From assembly GCA_030411725.1 (NCBI GenBank), contig MU839847.1:310001-374000 (forward strand): 64,000 nt of DNA. The letters run 5' to 3'. Positions 33,954-45,664 of the stretch are shown piece after piece (position 1 is the first letter of the stretch; each line of letters begins with the position of its first letter). The notes below the pieces were generated by a model that was given only the letters and a program-made list of their open reading frames with translations, searched no databases and was not told the origin of the DNA. A program made the position numbers and the translations under genes. This DNA is from Echria macrotheca. Its lineage: Eukaryota; Ascomycota; Sordariomycetes; Sordariales; Schizotheciaceae.

Positions 33954-36161
33954 TTACGCGAGAAATATTGTCTTCTGGACAGGATGACATGCCTCCCAAT
34001 CGTTCATCAAAACCAGCCCGATGCCTAATCTTTCTGCGAAACTCCCCTCCTGACGCTCCACCAATAAGAAGACCGCAAGCGGGGAGTACTCGTTCCTTCG
34101 GAGGGACCCGTAGTTTCCGTACCTTCGGTCGAGGAACCCCCAAGCATACGCGTTGGGTGAGTATGCACCTTGTTCGACCATGCCGATAAGAACAAACGAC
34201 TGCTGGTACCCTGGCCTCTGTTGTAGCCTTTCTCCTCGTGAGACCCGAGAGGTGTGCATGGGGCAGAGGTTACCGCATATGAAGCCATTTTCCTTGGTCA
34301 GGAGATCGTAAACGAAGACGGGGCAATGGTCATGGGCCTCGGCAAAGAAGACAGCTTCGTCTGCCGCGACGCAAGGTGCGGTAAAGAGCAGCATGTCGCA
34401 GGGGGACTGAGGAACTGCAAAGCCCAAGGGCATCGCCTCTGTGGAGGAGTCTAAGGCGGTTTGCGCGGGAGGGAGACCATTGCGCTGGATGGTGCGGACG
34501 ATTTGGCCACCTGAGCAAAGGCGAAAGTGTGGGATTACGGGTCGAAAGGGAACCATGCCGTCTTGGTGGTTGGGGATAAAATCAACACGCCGTGGATGTG
34601 TTGTCTGCCACAATCTCGAATATATGGTTCGGGCATGATCGTCGTCCAACAACCACGTCACGGGGCCGCTCCATCCGCTCCAGCACCAGATGGGGAAGTT
34701 CCGGGGCCTGTGCTCCGGCTCGGACGCACCGCCTTGAGGCTCCCGACGCCGATACTTGACTTTGTTGTTCCCGGGTCGCCACAGGAGCGCGAGATCCAGG
34801 ATGTCGTCAGGAATGCCAGAGGCGAAAAGCGAGCAGCCCCATTGGCGGGAGATGGAATCGAAAATACCCTGGAAGGCATCCAGGACATCGCACTCGTACG
34901 TCAGCTGCCTTTGGGAGTAGAGTTTGACAAGGAGCATGTAGGTTTCGAACAAGTCATAGCGGGTAGTGGTTGTGAACTGAGTGGCCGAGGACAGTAAGGG
35001 GTTCACCGAAGACACACTCCCGCTGTAGAAGCCGTCCTCCTGCTCGATTGTGGCTCTGCACTGGAAGTACATCTGCTGGTCCGAGATGTAGAGGCAGCGA
35101 GTGGAGAGCACGCGCTCCTGGAATGTCCAGCCGCGAGTTTCATATTGGGAGACCCTGAGCATATCGGCCAGCGCGGGCGGGCGACCCAGCACATCGACGC
35201 CCTCGAGCGGCGTTGTGAGCGTCAAGATGGGTGATCGGCTGCCAGGAGCAACGCCGACAAGTCCGTCCGCAGCATCAGATCCACATGCGGCGACAATGGT
35301 CAACAGAGCCCAGCTGTAGATGCGGCCCATATGCGAGAGCATTATCGGCTTGTTTGTATAGTCGTCCTGCACGACGCACAGTACATCAACCCACAGGTGG
35401 CCCAACCCTAGACCCCGGACCAGGGTTATGGCATCTCTCACCACTCGGGGCAGTTGGGCATAGACACCATCAAGTGCGCCCTTCTGGCGCAAGTGCGTGA
35501 AGTTCGACAACGTTGTTTTGATAGACGCCACTCCGCCCCAGACGTAGCTCAAGGCAACATAAGGCGGGGCTTGGTTGCTGGTGGTGACCACGAGTCGCGC
35601 GTTGTCGATGTCCACCAAGATCAAGTCGATGGCTTCTTCGACGGCGCCTTGGTCTCTATTTGAGACGCAAGTTTCACCGTGGTCTGTCTGGCACCGGGCA
35701 AGCCACCTTGATGCCTGGCCGACGTCGATTTGACCATCGCCAAAGAGGAATCGAGTATCGAGTGGGTCTTTATCGTTCCAGCGCGTCAGAGTCCCCCTCA
35801 GACAGTGGTCATAGTAGATGCACACTTCGTAGGGAGGGTTATACCATGAGTCCTCGGCCCATAACAACATGACATCATCACCGTCGCCCGCTGGCCTGTT
35901 TCCCCTGCCCTCTGATCGCAACCGTACTTCGTGGGACAGGCGTCGCATTGTTGCTATGCACATCTGGCAGTCCCGTGATCCTCCTGATACCATATCCTGG
36001 AGCGAGCAGATGGCCATGATATCGTACCGGTATCTGAGGAGGATGGCTAAATCCCCAGCACAGTGCATGTCGCATAGCTTGCCCGGAATCCGATCGCCCT
36101 CTCCGGGCCAGGCACCGCGCCTCTCGTGAAGCCGATGCCAAAGTGACCGCAGCCTCTTCAT
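33954..36161 (-). CDS. HET-domain protein 2
   Basis: 735 residues, one exon. The N-terminal 180 residues include the Cys-containing lead-in common in HET proteins (CDMHCAGDLAIL, CQMCIATM) and a CQTDHGETC segment. The HET domain begins near 200 with YVALSYVWGG, followed by LPRVVRDAITLVRGLGLGHLWVDVLC and then VVQDD. A segment reading ALLTIVAACGSDAADGLVG comes next, then YETRGWTFQERVLSTRCLY and MYFQCR. The remaining 350 residues form the variable C-terminal region and include an IWCWSGWSG segment often seen after HET domains. Only the shared HET core links it to HET protein 1. The next large gene on the other strand is an NLR-like protein, a frequent partner class in fungal incompatibility, though no functional link is shown. 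Confidence 0.88.
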   Translation of the reverse strand: MKRLRSLWHRLHERRGAWPGEGDRIPGKLCDMHCAGDLAILLRYRYDIMAICSLQDMVSGGSRDCQMCIATMRRLSHEVRLRSEGRGNRPAGDGDDVMLLWAEDSWYNPPYEVCIYYDHCLRGTLTRWNDKDPLDTRFLFGDGQIDVGQASRWLARCQTDHGETCVSNRDQGAVEEAIDLILVDIDNARLVVTTSNQAPPYVALSYVWGGVASIKTTLSNFTHLRQKGALDGVYAQLPRVVRDAITLVRGLGLGHLWVDVLCVVQDDYTNKPIMLSHMGRIYSWALLTIVAACGSDAADGLVGVAPGSRSPILTLTTPLEGVDVLGRPPALADMLRVSQYETRGWTFQERVLSTRCLYISDQQMYFQCRATIEQEDGFYSGSVSSVNPLLSSATQFTTTTRYDLFETYMLLVKLYSQRQLTYECDVLDAFQGIFDSISRQWGCSLFASGIPDDILDLALLWRPGNNKVKYRRREPQGGASEPEHRPRNFPIWCWSGWSGPVTWLLDDDHARTIYSRLWQTTHPRRVDFIPNHQDGMVPFRPVIPHFRLCSGGQIVRTIQRNGLPPAQTALDSSTEAMPLGFAVPQSPCDMLLFTAPCVAADEAVFFAEAHDHCPVFVYDLLTKENGFICGNLCPMHTSRVSRGERLQQRPGYQQSFVLIGMVEQGAYSPNAYAWGFLDRRYGNYGSLRRNEYSPLAVFLLVERQEGSFAERLGIGLVLMNDWEACHPVQKTIFLA

Positions 36162-36756
36162 CTTAGGTACCTTCTTGGGTCTAACTACCGCGGTAGAGTG
36201 GCGTAATTAGCGAGGACGAAGGCTCAAGGTCGACGTGTGTCAGTGGAAGTCGTCGTTAACAAGTGCAGGGAAACCTCCTCACAGGTCAGGGTACCAGGAA
36301 TGAGGGACAAATCCTGGGCCGACCACTCAGAAAACGGAAGTGATTAAATGTCAGGTGACACAGCTGAATCAGGTTGCTTTGAGTTAGGATTGTGTCGTCC
36401 GTGTAAAGCGTCCGAACAGATGCGTCACTTTGGATGTGTCGACTGCGGTTACGTATGCCTCGGATTTGACGCTGTGAACGCTTTCCGGACTTTAGCTGGT
36501 CTGACAGGCCGATTGGGGGGGAGGGGGGGCAAGCTGGAGAGATCTCGAGATCACGCGATGCAGGTCAAACGATTTACGGTGCATAAAAGCCGTGCTGAAA
36601 TGAACTCGTGAACGCCAGAGCACCTCGCTATGCCAAAACTATGAGTCCTGTGTTTGAACCGTAAACCGATCCGCAATCCCTGATGTCCCTGCCCAATGCC
36701 TAGACGCAACTTGGAAAACACCTATGAATCGACATGCCCAGCCGTGTCCCGATTTC
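36162..36756. other. Intergenic, no gene seen
   Basis: A 595-bp gap with the HET 2 upstream region. Small frames only; a short G-rich run lies near 36515. Confidence 0.45.
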
Positions 36757-37185
36757 TCAGTTTGCCGTCCCATTGCCAGGACTTGTCTTGTGGTCTGTCC
36801 CGTTCCCAATCAGCGCCTCGCTGCTCTCCGAACGTTGATGCCCATACCCGTACTCGGGCGGCAAATCGTGCGCGACGGCCGGAGGATATTGGACAGTAGT
36901 CGCGGTATCGCCTCCCGCTCGTGTGTATGGGGGCGGCGGTGCAGGCAGATCGTGGGCGGGCAGCGAAGATGCACCGGTGCGAGGGTCGACGACAAAGACC
37001 TTGTTTGCCTTGGCCTTCTTGGACCGGCGGGAGATGAGACAGCAGGCGACGACAGCGAGGATGACGATAACGGAGGCGACTATGCCGAAGATGGCGCCTG
37101 GATGGATGCCCCTCGCGTCTGGTGGCCCGAAAGGCGGTCCGAACTGCTGTCGGGGGAGGATGTGGAGTGGTGATGATGGAGCCAT
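36757..37185 (-). CDS. Small single-pass membrane protein
   Basis: 142 residues. The open frame extends upstream to 37647, but the ATG at 37185 gives a short extracellular-type N-terminus (MAPSSPLHILPRQQFGPP). One clear transmembrane helix follows (about residues 32-53, IFGIVASVIVILAVVACCLI), then a basic stop-transfer stretch (SRRSKKAKANK). The cytosolic tail is Pro/Ser-rich with PAPPPPYTR and PPEYGYG motifs, which resemble PPxY-type ligands for WW domains. Small proteins with this layout are common in filamentous fungi and mostly uncharacterised. The longer frame upstream is low-complexity and unlikely to be translated. Confidence 0.6.
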   Translation of the reverse strand: MAPSSPLHILPRQQFGPPFGPPDARGIHPGAIFGIVASVIVILAVVACCLISRRSKKAKANKVFVVDPRTGASSLPAHDLPAPPPPYTRAGGDTATTVQYPPAVAHDLPPEYGYGHQRSESSEALIGNGTDHKTSPGNGTAN

Positions 37186-38051
37186 TGTGGTTCTGGCGCA
37201 CCCTTTCGTCGGAGATGCCTTGTTGGTCCCGGAAGGAATGCGCTTGTGATGGAGTCGGTGAATGTGCCGTGGATGAGAAGTCCAGACGAAGAAGGAAAAC
37301 CCAATCAATGGGGGTACACCCTCACATATACTTTTATTCTGGGGGCCGACTTTTGGGCTGCTGACATGGCGTTCTCGGGGCTGGGCCACCGTCGGTCGCC
37401 GGTCTCCCCCAACAAAGTGACCGATCGGCGCGCAGTTGGTCGCAGCCCCGATGGTTTTGGTAGGCGAATCGGCGACCTGTAATTGGACCTGTCCAACTCG
37501 AGGGTGGCCGGGCGAAGACACCTGGTTGGTGCTGACATGACAGGTTGCGGCGGCAGGGCTGAGCATTTCGAATGGCGGGGCTGTACTGAGCCGAAGACCG
37601 AGACCTGGAAAACAAAATGGAATCCATGCTTGATTCCGAGACCACAATTATTATTGTCGCTTTTTTTTTTTGAATCGAACGATATGGTTCTCTTACCACA
37701 AGAGTCGAATCGACAATATGCTCCGAAGGAAAGCCCACAGGAGATTTTCTCCCCAAAACTGTGGATTGACAACTCCATGAATTTCAACAGGAACTGTTAC
37801 GGAGTACGATTGGCTGTTTATTGCAGGTCTGTCAGAGAAAGAGGAAAGGACGAGCGCACGGGCCACCTGCTGCCTGGTCATGGTTGCTCGACAACCCCTC
37901 GTCTCTGCACTTCAGCCCCGCTCTCAACTCACTCTGGTGAAATCGGCCGAATCTGCCACCTACCTATGGCCAGACGATCCCACCGAAGCCGTGAATTCTT
38001 TGGATTTTCTTCGCTGATCCGAACCGACGTCACCGGAACCAATTTCAAACC
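37186..38051. promoter_or_regulatory. Divergent upstream region of the small membrane protein and NLR-like gene
   Basis: An 866-bp gap with a T run at about 37661-37671. Frames here have no family resemblance. The NLR-like ATG at 38052 has a strong context (aaaccATGG). Confidence 0.45.
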
Positions 38052-41000
38052 ATGGGCTTAGCTGGCGACGAGGCCGAGAAGGCCGTCGACCCATTCTGTT
38101 TAGACCCTGAACAGCCAGCCGGACCTCACACCGGCACAGAAGACAATGCCTATTTCGATATCCCACAGCCGGTCAGCAGTGTATACACTGGAAGAGAAGC
38201 ACTTCACGAGGAAGTGAAAACCCTCCTCTTACCCAATCCCGGCGACACAAACCGCCGGTTCCAGCGACGTTTAGTTCTGCACGGTCTACCTGGCTCGGGA
38301 AAGACGCAATTCTGCTGCAAGTTTGCTCAGGATAACAGAGAAAGGTGAGAATATGCTTCCATCTGAAAAGTGTCAAAGATAGAGTGAGGAACTAAAAGTG
38401 TCTCTAGGTTCTGGGGTGTCTTTTGGCTTGATGCCAGCAGCGATAAGCGAGCAAAACAGTCCCTGGTCAATATTGCACGCATGACAGGTGTCGAGGCAGA
38501 CGCAACTACGGCTCTGGAGTGGCTATCAACTTGCAACCGGAAATGGCTGCTAATTATCGATGATGCGGACTTTGACACAACTCCTCTCGAGGCCTATTTT
38601 CCCCGGGGGGACCGGGGCACAATCCTGATTACAACAAGAAACCCGGATTACTCAATGCATGGAAATATCGGGCCAAGACACTTTTCATTCGGTGGCCTCC
38701 CGACTGTTGAAGCCGAGGAACTGCTTCTCAAGGCATCAGACAGCCCTATGCCGTGGGATGCTGCGAGTCTGGAGAATGCGCGCCGGATCTCCCAGAGCTT
38801 AGGGCTACTCCCGCTAGCCATTGTCCATGCCGGTGCTGTGATAGGAAACGGTATATGCGACATGCCAAATTATCTCGACTTCTACCAGCGCACACTTCTG
38901 CGGTTGGACCGCGGCGCTAAACGGGACAGCTTGACACGGGTTGAAAGGGCTGTCTTCACAACCTTTGAGCTTTGCGTTGAACGTCTTGAACAAAAGGCAA
39001 CTGAAGCGGCCATGGACGCTTTGGATGTTCTTAATATCCTTGCGTTTCTGCACTTCGAGTCAGCATCGCTCGAAATGTTCCGTCGGGCAGTAAGAAACCC
39101 AGCCCTTGAAGCCGAGGAGAAAAACAACTCGGACAGCCAGTCGCCAAAGCAAAATGCGTGGTCAACAGCGCTTTCCTTCGTCCTCAGCAACAGAAGGCCG
39201 GCTGTCCTACCGAGCTTCATGAGGAACCGTCAGTCGGGAGAGATGGCTGATGAATATGAAGCCTACGATCGGATGCGTCTCGCCTTCAGGGAGCTCCAGC
39301 GGCTGTCACTTGTCATATACAATGACGATACCAACGCGTTTTCTATGCACCCTATCGTGCACACGTGGGTAAGAGTACGCCCAGCCATGAGGCTGGCCGA
39401 CCAAGCTCTGTGGGTGGACATCGCGGGGAGGCTGATTGCGGCATCTATCCTCTTGCCTCCTTTGGGCATGTCCGAAGTGGATGAGCGGTTTCATACCAGC
39501 TTGCTTCCACACATAGAACATAATATGGTATGTCGCGAAAGCATTGCGAGCGCGATGTCGGATGCCAGGGGTGCAAGGAGAAACTGGCTATCATCGGGCC
39601 CCGACGAAGAAATCATCCGGATGTATACCAAGTTCAGCCTGGTTTACATCAAATGCGGACGCTGGAGGAGTGCAGAGAAGCTCCTGACGCAAGTTCACAG
39701 TTTTTTGCGGTCACGACTGGGCCTGGAGGACTGGAAGACAAGGAATGTTGCGCTTTTGCTGGCAAAAGTATATCGGCAGTCGGGACGGATGGCCGATACA
39801 GCGGCGCTCCAGAACGAGATTCTCAAAACTTGCATTGCAAGTCTTGGTTTATCTCACCCTGCAACGCCCCGGGCCATGAGCGAACTTGGGATGACTTACT
39901 ACCAACAGGGCCTGTATAGCCGGGCTTGGTCTCTTCAAGAAGACGCACTACGCTTGTTCAGGCGGATCTATGGAGATGTCCACGAAGACGTCTGCGAAGC
40001 ACAGGACAGATTGGGTCTCACGGCACGAGGGTCCGGGGATACAAAACACCTTGAAAAGGCAGCTCGTCTACACACGGAAGCTATCCGATCACTGGTACGG
40101 ACTCATGGGGAAAGTCATGACCGAACTCTAAACGCCAAAGAGAATTTCTGTCTGGCAGCCGTTTTGCTCGGTAACTTGAACCAGGACGCGAAAGACTACC
40201 TGCATGATATCATGATGGAAGTGCTCGAAACTCGATCCGCGAAGCATGGCACCAACAGCAGACTTAATTCACTTACCATGTTGAAAACGGCCATGGTTTT
40301 GAGCGCATCTGGTATGTCGAATGAAGCCGAGAGTCTGGCTCGTCATGCTCTGCCGATTATCGACCGCAGTTTCGGCCACGATCACCCTGGCGCTTTGTTT
40401 GGTCGCCACCTGCTCGCGTGCATACTGGCTCGGCAAGGCAGCTACGATGAAGCCAAAGAAATGTTGGTTGATTTGACCGGCATGAAATGTCATCCAGGCC
40501 CGCCAGATGCGGCCATATACATCCTAGTCGACCTGGCCCATTGCTGGTTCAAACTCGGAGAAACTGACCGTTCTGTTGCGCTATGCAATAGTGCCATCGC
40601 CAAATTTGATTCTCTCGATATGACGACGCATCACATGGTACCAAAGCTACAAGCCATACTCTCGCGTCTGATGGTGTCGAGAGAATACGACACCACAGAT
40701 CGTTCAGACCTTGACCCAAATGGCTCTAGCATTCAGTTTCCATCTAGGTTCTTTGGGCAAGAAGCCCCTCACGACCATGATACCGATGACTCGCCAAGTT
40801 CAGCTCTGATCCGGTCGAGGCTCTACCGCTTGTATCCCGACATCAGGTTTGACAATTTCCGGGGCGAGGCGGCCAGACCTGGATCAGGAGATAATACACA
40901 GTCCACACGCCGCAACTCGGATCAATCTCCAGGATCTGCACCTCGATACGCAGAGTCTTCATTTTCCGGCGCAGACTCAGCTTCTACGATGTTGACCGAT

Positions 41001-43098
41001 CCTCGGTATGCCGAATCGGTATTCTCTGCGGTCTTGACAGAACTCTCTGCCACCTCAAATTCTTCCACCGACTACATTGTTGCGGCCAGAGATGAAGTTG
41101 CGGGCCTTCTTATTGCCGACGATGACATCCGGACTCTTGTCACAACCGCCCGGAATGACCCGAAGATAGGCGCTCAGCGGCTCGCAAGGAATCTTCGGAG
41201 GCTCTTGATAGAGTTTTCAAAGGACTTGCTCGCTCAAGCTTCGTCAGCAGTACACAAAGAGACGGCCAGACTAATCAGAACTCAATCGTTGCAGATTGCG
41301 AACATTGTCAACGCCGACGTATATCAACCCGACCCGTCCTTAAATCACTCAACATCGTTCTTTCATATCAAAGAGGAAACCAGAAACGATCCCGACCCAT
41401 TACGCCAGAAAATGCAGAGCTTTTTGGCGTCACTTCCCCCCTCGTCGACAGTCAAACAGGGCTTTTTCACTGCTCCTATTGCTCCACAGCCTGTGGATAG
41501 ACATGGATTTGGTCAGGACGGCGACGGAGGAGACAGCGATCAAGATTTCTCTGACGATGAACTTGACATGAACGACCCATATGACGTTAAAGCAATCACC
41601 ACGACTCTGGAGCAGGTCAAGGAGTTTCTCTGTTCCAGTGTCGCCATGGTGAACTTGAAAGCCCGACTCCGTTCCTTCGTGACGCCCGGTGTGGAGAAGA
41701 CGGATAATGATTCTCGTTCCAAACTCTCGGGTTTGGATGCTAGACTGGCGCCCGACCAGGAAGCCAAAGTCTTTGCTCAACGGATGGAGACCATCAAGCT
41801 GGAGTATGAAAATTGGGGAATTCAAAAAGACGAAATTGGTTGGGAACAAAGCTCGCCGAAGACAGACTTTCCACTAGACGGCCTGGATCAGGGGACGGGT
41901 TATACGGTGTCGAGGACTACAGTATTCCCGAGGTCACTTCCCCTCCTTCTGGACTCGGCCTTCGAGCAGCTTCCTTTCTTTCACTCTGAGCCGCCCATTC
42001 CCAAGGGTCAAGTTCGTGTGAGGTGGAAATGCGTAAGTATATTCACAGAAAGTGTTACCGGATAGAAGCTGACCATACGAAGACATGCGGCACGAGACTC
42101 TTCGATGACTTTGTCGAACTCGAACCTGGCTCCTTGGAGGAGCTCCAGGACTGGCTACAGCGACCAAGTCAAGACGAGGAGTCCGGGGAAGCAGATCCGA
42201 CGACACTCAATCTAACAGCTGGCCAAAGTCTCAAGCAGACACTTGTACGTTTTCGTGAGACACTGGCCACTATCTGGAAACCACGCAGCGACGCACTGCC
42301 AGTAGGGGAAAGCACCGCCACAGCTCCCCCTTCGATACCCCTAGAACCATCGAACCCTCTTCTTCGCCTGCTGTTTTGCATCCATCAGGGAGAGACCGGG
42401 CTCAAGTTGCACCAGGAGCGACTCACAGGCATCGACTCAGACCGTCAAATCCTCCTCTTCCTCAGGGCCGAGTACGACAAACGCAGGAAGCTAACCTCAT
42501 GGCTCACCCTCCGGAGCGTCATGGGGCTGTCACTATCAAGGGTACGTAACCGCCATCCACACACATACCACCCTCTCATTCCCCAACTATTTCTCACGTA
42601 TGTCTATAGTTCATGGTCGACTCAAGCGACTTCGCCGACGTCCACCACCACACCCACGTCTGCGCCTCCGGCGAATGCGTCTGCCTGCCCCCCGTCGACC
42701 GCATCGGCACGGAATACGCCTGCCGCCCCGCGCCCGAGGCCGCGCCGCGCTACGTCCCGCCCATCGGGCCGCGCTATCTGACGCACCACTTTCTCCACCC
42801 GGACTGCGTCCGGCCGGCGCAGCGGTTCATCTACCACCAGCTCCCGAAGCGGGCGAACGGGCAGCTGCTGGCGTCGGACGAGGGGAACGAGTTCGGGTGG
42901 GGCGTCTACTTTGAGGAGGGCTGGCATTGGAGGTCGGTTTATTTTCTTGTTGTCGTGCTGTTCGCCACGGGCAGCTGCGTGTTTGGGATTACCTGGTCTG
43001 TTACCAGGGGGGATATCCAGGGCGGGTTTGCCGTGTCGAGCGTTTGGATGACGCTAGGGAGTTTGTTGTTGGGGTTTGCTGCCGTGAGGAGTTTTTGA
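38052..43098 (+). CDS. NB-ARC/TPR NLR-like protein with C-terminal membrane helices
   Basis: 1,621 residues in four exons: 38052-38344, 38408-42032, 42083-42541 and 42610-43098. A short N-terminus (VSSVYTGR) leads into an NB-ARC domain with Walker A GLPGSGKT at 78-85, Walker B LLIIDDAD near 146, ILITTRN, LGLLPLAIVHAGA, and FSMHPIVHTWVR near 411, which sits where the MHD motif is found. A TPR array follows (about 470-790; for example SELGMTYYQQGLYSRAWSLQEDALRLF). A Ser/Asp-rich linker leads to RVRWKCTCGTRLFDDFVEL near 1210 and a second Cys-containing module. Two hydrophobic helices lie at the extreme C-terminus (about 1568-1590 and 1599-1618). There is no recognisable N-terminal effector domain, so the C-terminal part is the candidate effector. 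Fungal STAND proteins of this type act in non-self recognition; the ligand is unknown. Confidence 0.87.
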
Positions 43099-43695
43099 TG
43101 TGCGAGTAATACCCTTCTCAAATGTTTAGTCCGGTCACATTTTGCCACCAAAGCAGGTTTCCCTTGCCGCCGGACGAATGATCGTCAGTAGAACGGGATC
43201 CGACTGAACTCTGAGTTTCGGAAAGAGGTAACCACTACCGGCTGCTGACATGTGTTCTAACAATCCATTTCCTTTCCCTCCCTTGCCACTACCATTCTCA
43301 CCTTCTTTCCTTCCCCCCTGCCTATATTTTCATGCCCCTCTGGTCCACCCGTCATATTTATCACGGCCCGAGCTGCAACTTATCCTTCTTCGCCGACCTC
43401 TCTTTCTCCTTTTCTTCTGATTTGGTCCTGGGTTGAGGTGAGCCGGGGCGTCCTCCTCGCGACTGCGACCTGGTCCGGCCTCCAATACCGCCTCCCCCTG
43501 TCATCTTATCCCCCTTGTCATCTTTCGGGTCCCGCGCAAGGGCGGATTTGCTTCTCGTCTCTCGCTTATCATCCTCCTCAGTTTCCTTCCCTCCCCGCGA
43601 ATCCTTCTTTTTCTTTTCGAGTTCCTTTACCTCTCTCAGGAGAAGGGGATGCCCTACCTGCACATCACATCACGGGTTAGCTTGCCCAAGGAGAG
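43099..43695. other. Gap between convergent NLR-like and MBL-fold genes
   Basis: A 597-bp gap. A minus-strand frame at 43361-43663 rich in Lys, Arg, Gly and Ser (ends KDKLQLGP) could be an extra 3' exon of the MBL-fold gene. No in-frame donor is convincing, so it is left out. Confidence 0.4.
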
Positions 43696-45664
43696 CTACG
43701 GAGGGACTGCGAAGACACGAACATTCAACTCAATCTTCATAGCCGCTTTCTGCTTCTTCGTGTCAAGCTTAACGACGTCCTTGATCTTGAGCTCCTCTTT
43801 TGCTTCCTTGGCTTTCGTCTTGTCGACCTTGTCGATTGGCTTGGGATCCTCGCCTTCGTCGCTGAGCAGTTCCATCTTGGTTCCGGCGTCGTCAAAGACA
43901 AAACGGACTAGCCAGAACGGGTTCCCGCAGAGTATGATTTCTTGGGGGCACATGGCGCGCCACATGGGCGCCAGGATGTCGCGAATCTGGAACTGGAGCT
44001 CCATAAGCTCGATGAAGGCCGTGCGGAAGCCGTCCATCTCTGGTTCTTCTTCGTCATCGCCGGCGTCGTCTTTGTAGGTCATGTGGAGGTCGGCTCTCTG
44101 GTATTTGTTGCTGCGTGAGCGAGCGCCTCGTCACAAGGGGAGAGGGGAAGGGGGCTCACCATCTGCCGGATATTCTTCGCCACTTCCTGCTGGACATACC
44201 GGTATGGCTTTTCCTCCGACTTCGTTTTGGGAATTTTGGACTCCCCGGTCTGCGCCTTCTTCTTGACATAGATCTCGAGACGATCCTTGAACTTTTCGTA
44301 CATCCTCTGATACGTCTCAAAAGCTTCTCGGATGGTCTCCTTCTGCTCAGCCAGAAAATATTGCATGCTGTGGTGCGTTTCCTTGGCGTTCGCCTTCTCC
44401 TCGTTCTTATCCACATGCTTCAGATGCTCTTCCATCAGATTGTTGAGGAAACTGATATGACCGAGATTGAGGCCGGTGCCACCCTCGGTGTTGAACCAGT
44501 AGGGCGACCGGGTGGAAACGAGCTGGACCTTTTCGCTGTCAGGCGCCAGGCGTCTCTCCATGATGTAGTCGTATAAAAAGTACAGTACGTCCCACGCTGT
44601 TGTCGTATGTTTTTGTCAGTCACGCGTGAATCAAGGAGTTGGGGCTCCAGATACTTACTGGGATGACCGTACTGGTTTCCGGGCGTGACGAGGAGGTTGA
44701 CAGGTTGAAGCACTTCCAGCAGCGTCCTTGTTTTCTTCGGAAACGCTTTGCTCTCATCGAGCAGCGCGAACATTTCAGTTGAAGATCCGTGATGATCGAG
44801 CTTGAGCATATTGACCGGTGTCTGAGGAAGACGGCAATCCACGTCGTTCTTGTTTCTGTTCGCGTTCTCATTTAGCCAAGGCGCAAGACATTCGACCTCA
44901 GCCGCAGGGTTTCCATCTCCGCCGGTGAAGTATGAAGTCCTGCCTTTTCCTCCTTTGCCCGGCCAGAAGACAACAGCCAAGATGGATTGTTCGTTCTTTG
45001 AGATGTTCGTTTTCGGCCATGAATCATCCGGCTTGCTCACAACCACGCCGTTGGCGCCAACAACACAGAAGCGTGGCTGGTTAAGCTTGGAGTTTGCGAG
45101 GGGCTTACCCTCTGCGGTGAAAATACGGTCGCTGGTGAAGAGATCGAGGCCGAGAAGTTGATTCTTTTCCGGGCCACGGATAACGAAATCCTGCGGGATG
45201 TTGAGCCCCTCTGCCTGCTCCTTCGGACCGCCACAAAAGAGTGTTGGATGGTCATGGAAGTAAGCATCCATGAACTCGCCTCCCCTAGCATGCTCGATAG
45301 CCCTGCCCTTGCACAGCTGCAGAACGCCGTCGTAGTGGTCCTTGTCCCAGTGCGTGACGACCCAGGCATCAAACTTCCAGTCTGTTTGCTTGCTGTACTG
45401 TTTGTCGATGGCGGCGAGGGCCAGCACAATCTGATCCTCGGCCGTGACTCCGCCGGCAGACTTGCCACCGTCCATGATAAAGGCCTTTTTGATCTGCGGG
45501 TTGGCGGGATCGGAGACGTCGACGAGCAGGTGGACCGAGCAGTCTCCCACAGGCACCGGGATCTGCCAGTTGTCCACCTTCCACTTCGGCTCAGACTGCT
45601 CGGTCTCCATCTTTCCGGTTTTGTCTGTCTTGGTGAGATTTTTCTGCCTTGTCAAAGGTGGCAA
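43696..45664 (-). CDS. Metallo-beta-lactamase-fold protein with helical C-terminus
   Basis: 614 residues in three exons: complement of 43696-44097, 44160-44596 and 44659-45664 (introns of 62 nt each). The N-terminal half is an MBL-fold domain: IPVPVGDCSVHLLVD near 35, the metal motif THWDKDHYDG at 104-113, and MLKLDHHGSS near 305. The motif reads His-x-Asp-x-Asp-His rather than His-x-His-x-Asp-His, as in ComEC/Rec2-related MBL domains. The C-terminal part is helical and charged (EEHLKHVDKNEEKANAKE), ending in a compact segment (QEIILCGNPFWLVRFVFDD) and a Lys-rich tail. The ATG at 45610 (METEQ) is an alternative start. It converges on the NLR-like gene. The substrate is unknown; DNA or a nucleotide is possible by analogy only. 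Confidence 0.78.

Noticed and set aside
37186..37647. N-terminal extension of the small membrane protein to 296 residues
   Set aside because: The extension is low-complexity, has no family pattern and would place the membrane helix far from a signal; the ATG at 37185 fits better.
43361..43663. Extra 3' exon for the MBL-fold gene
   Set aside because: A candidate acceptor exists, but no donor before the stop at 43696 has the right phase and a normal sequence.
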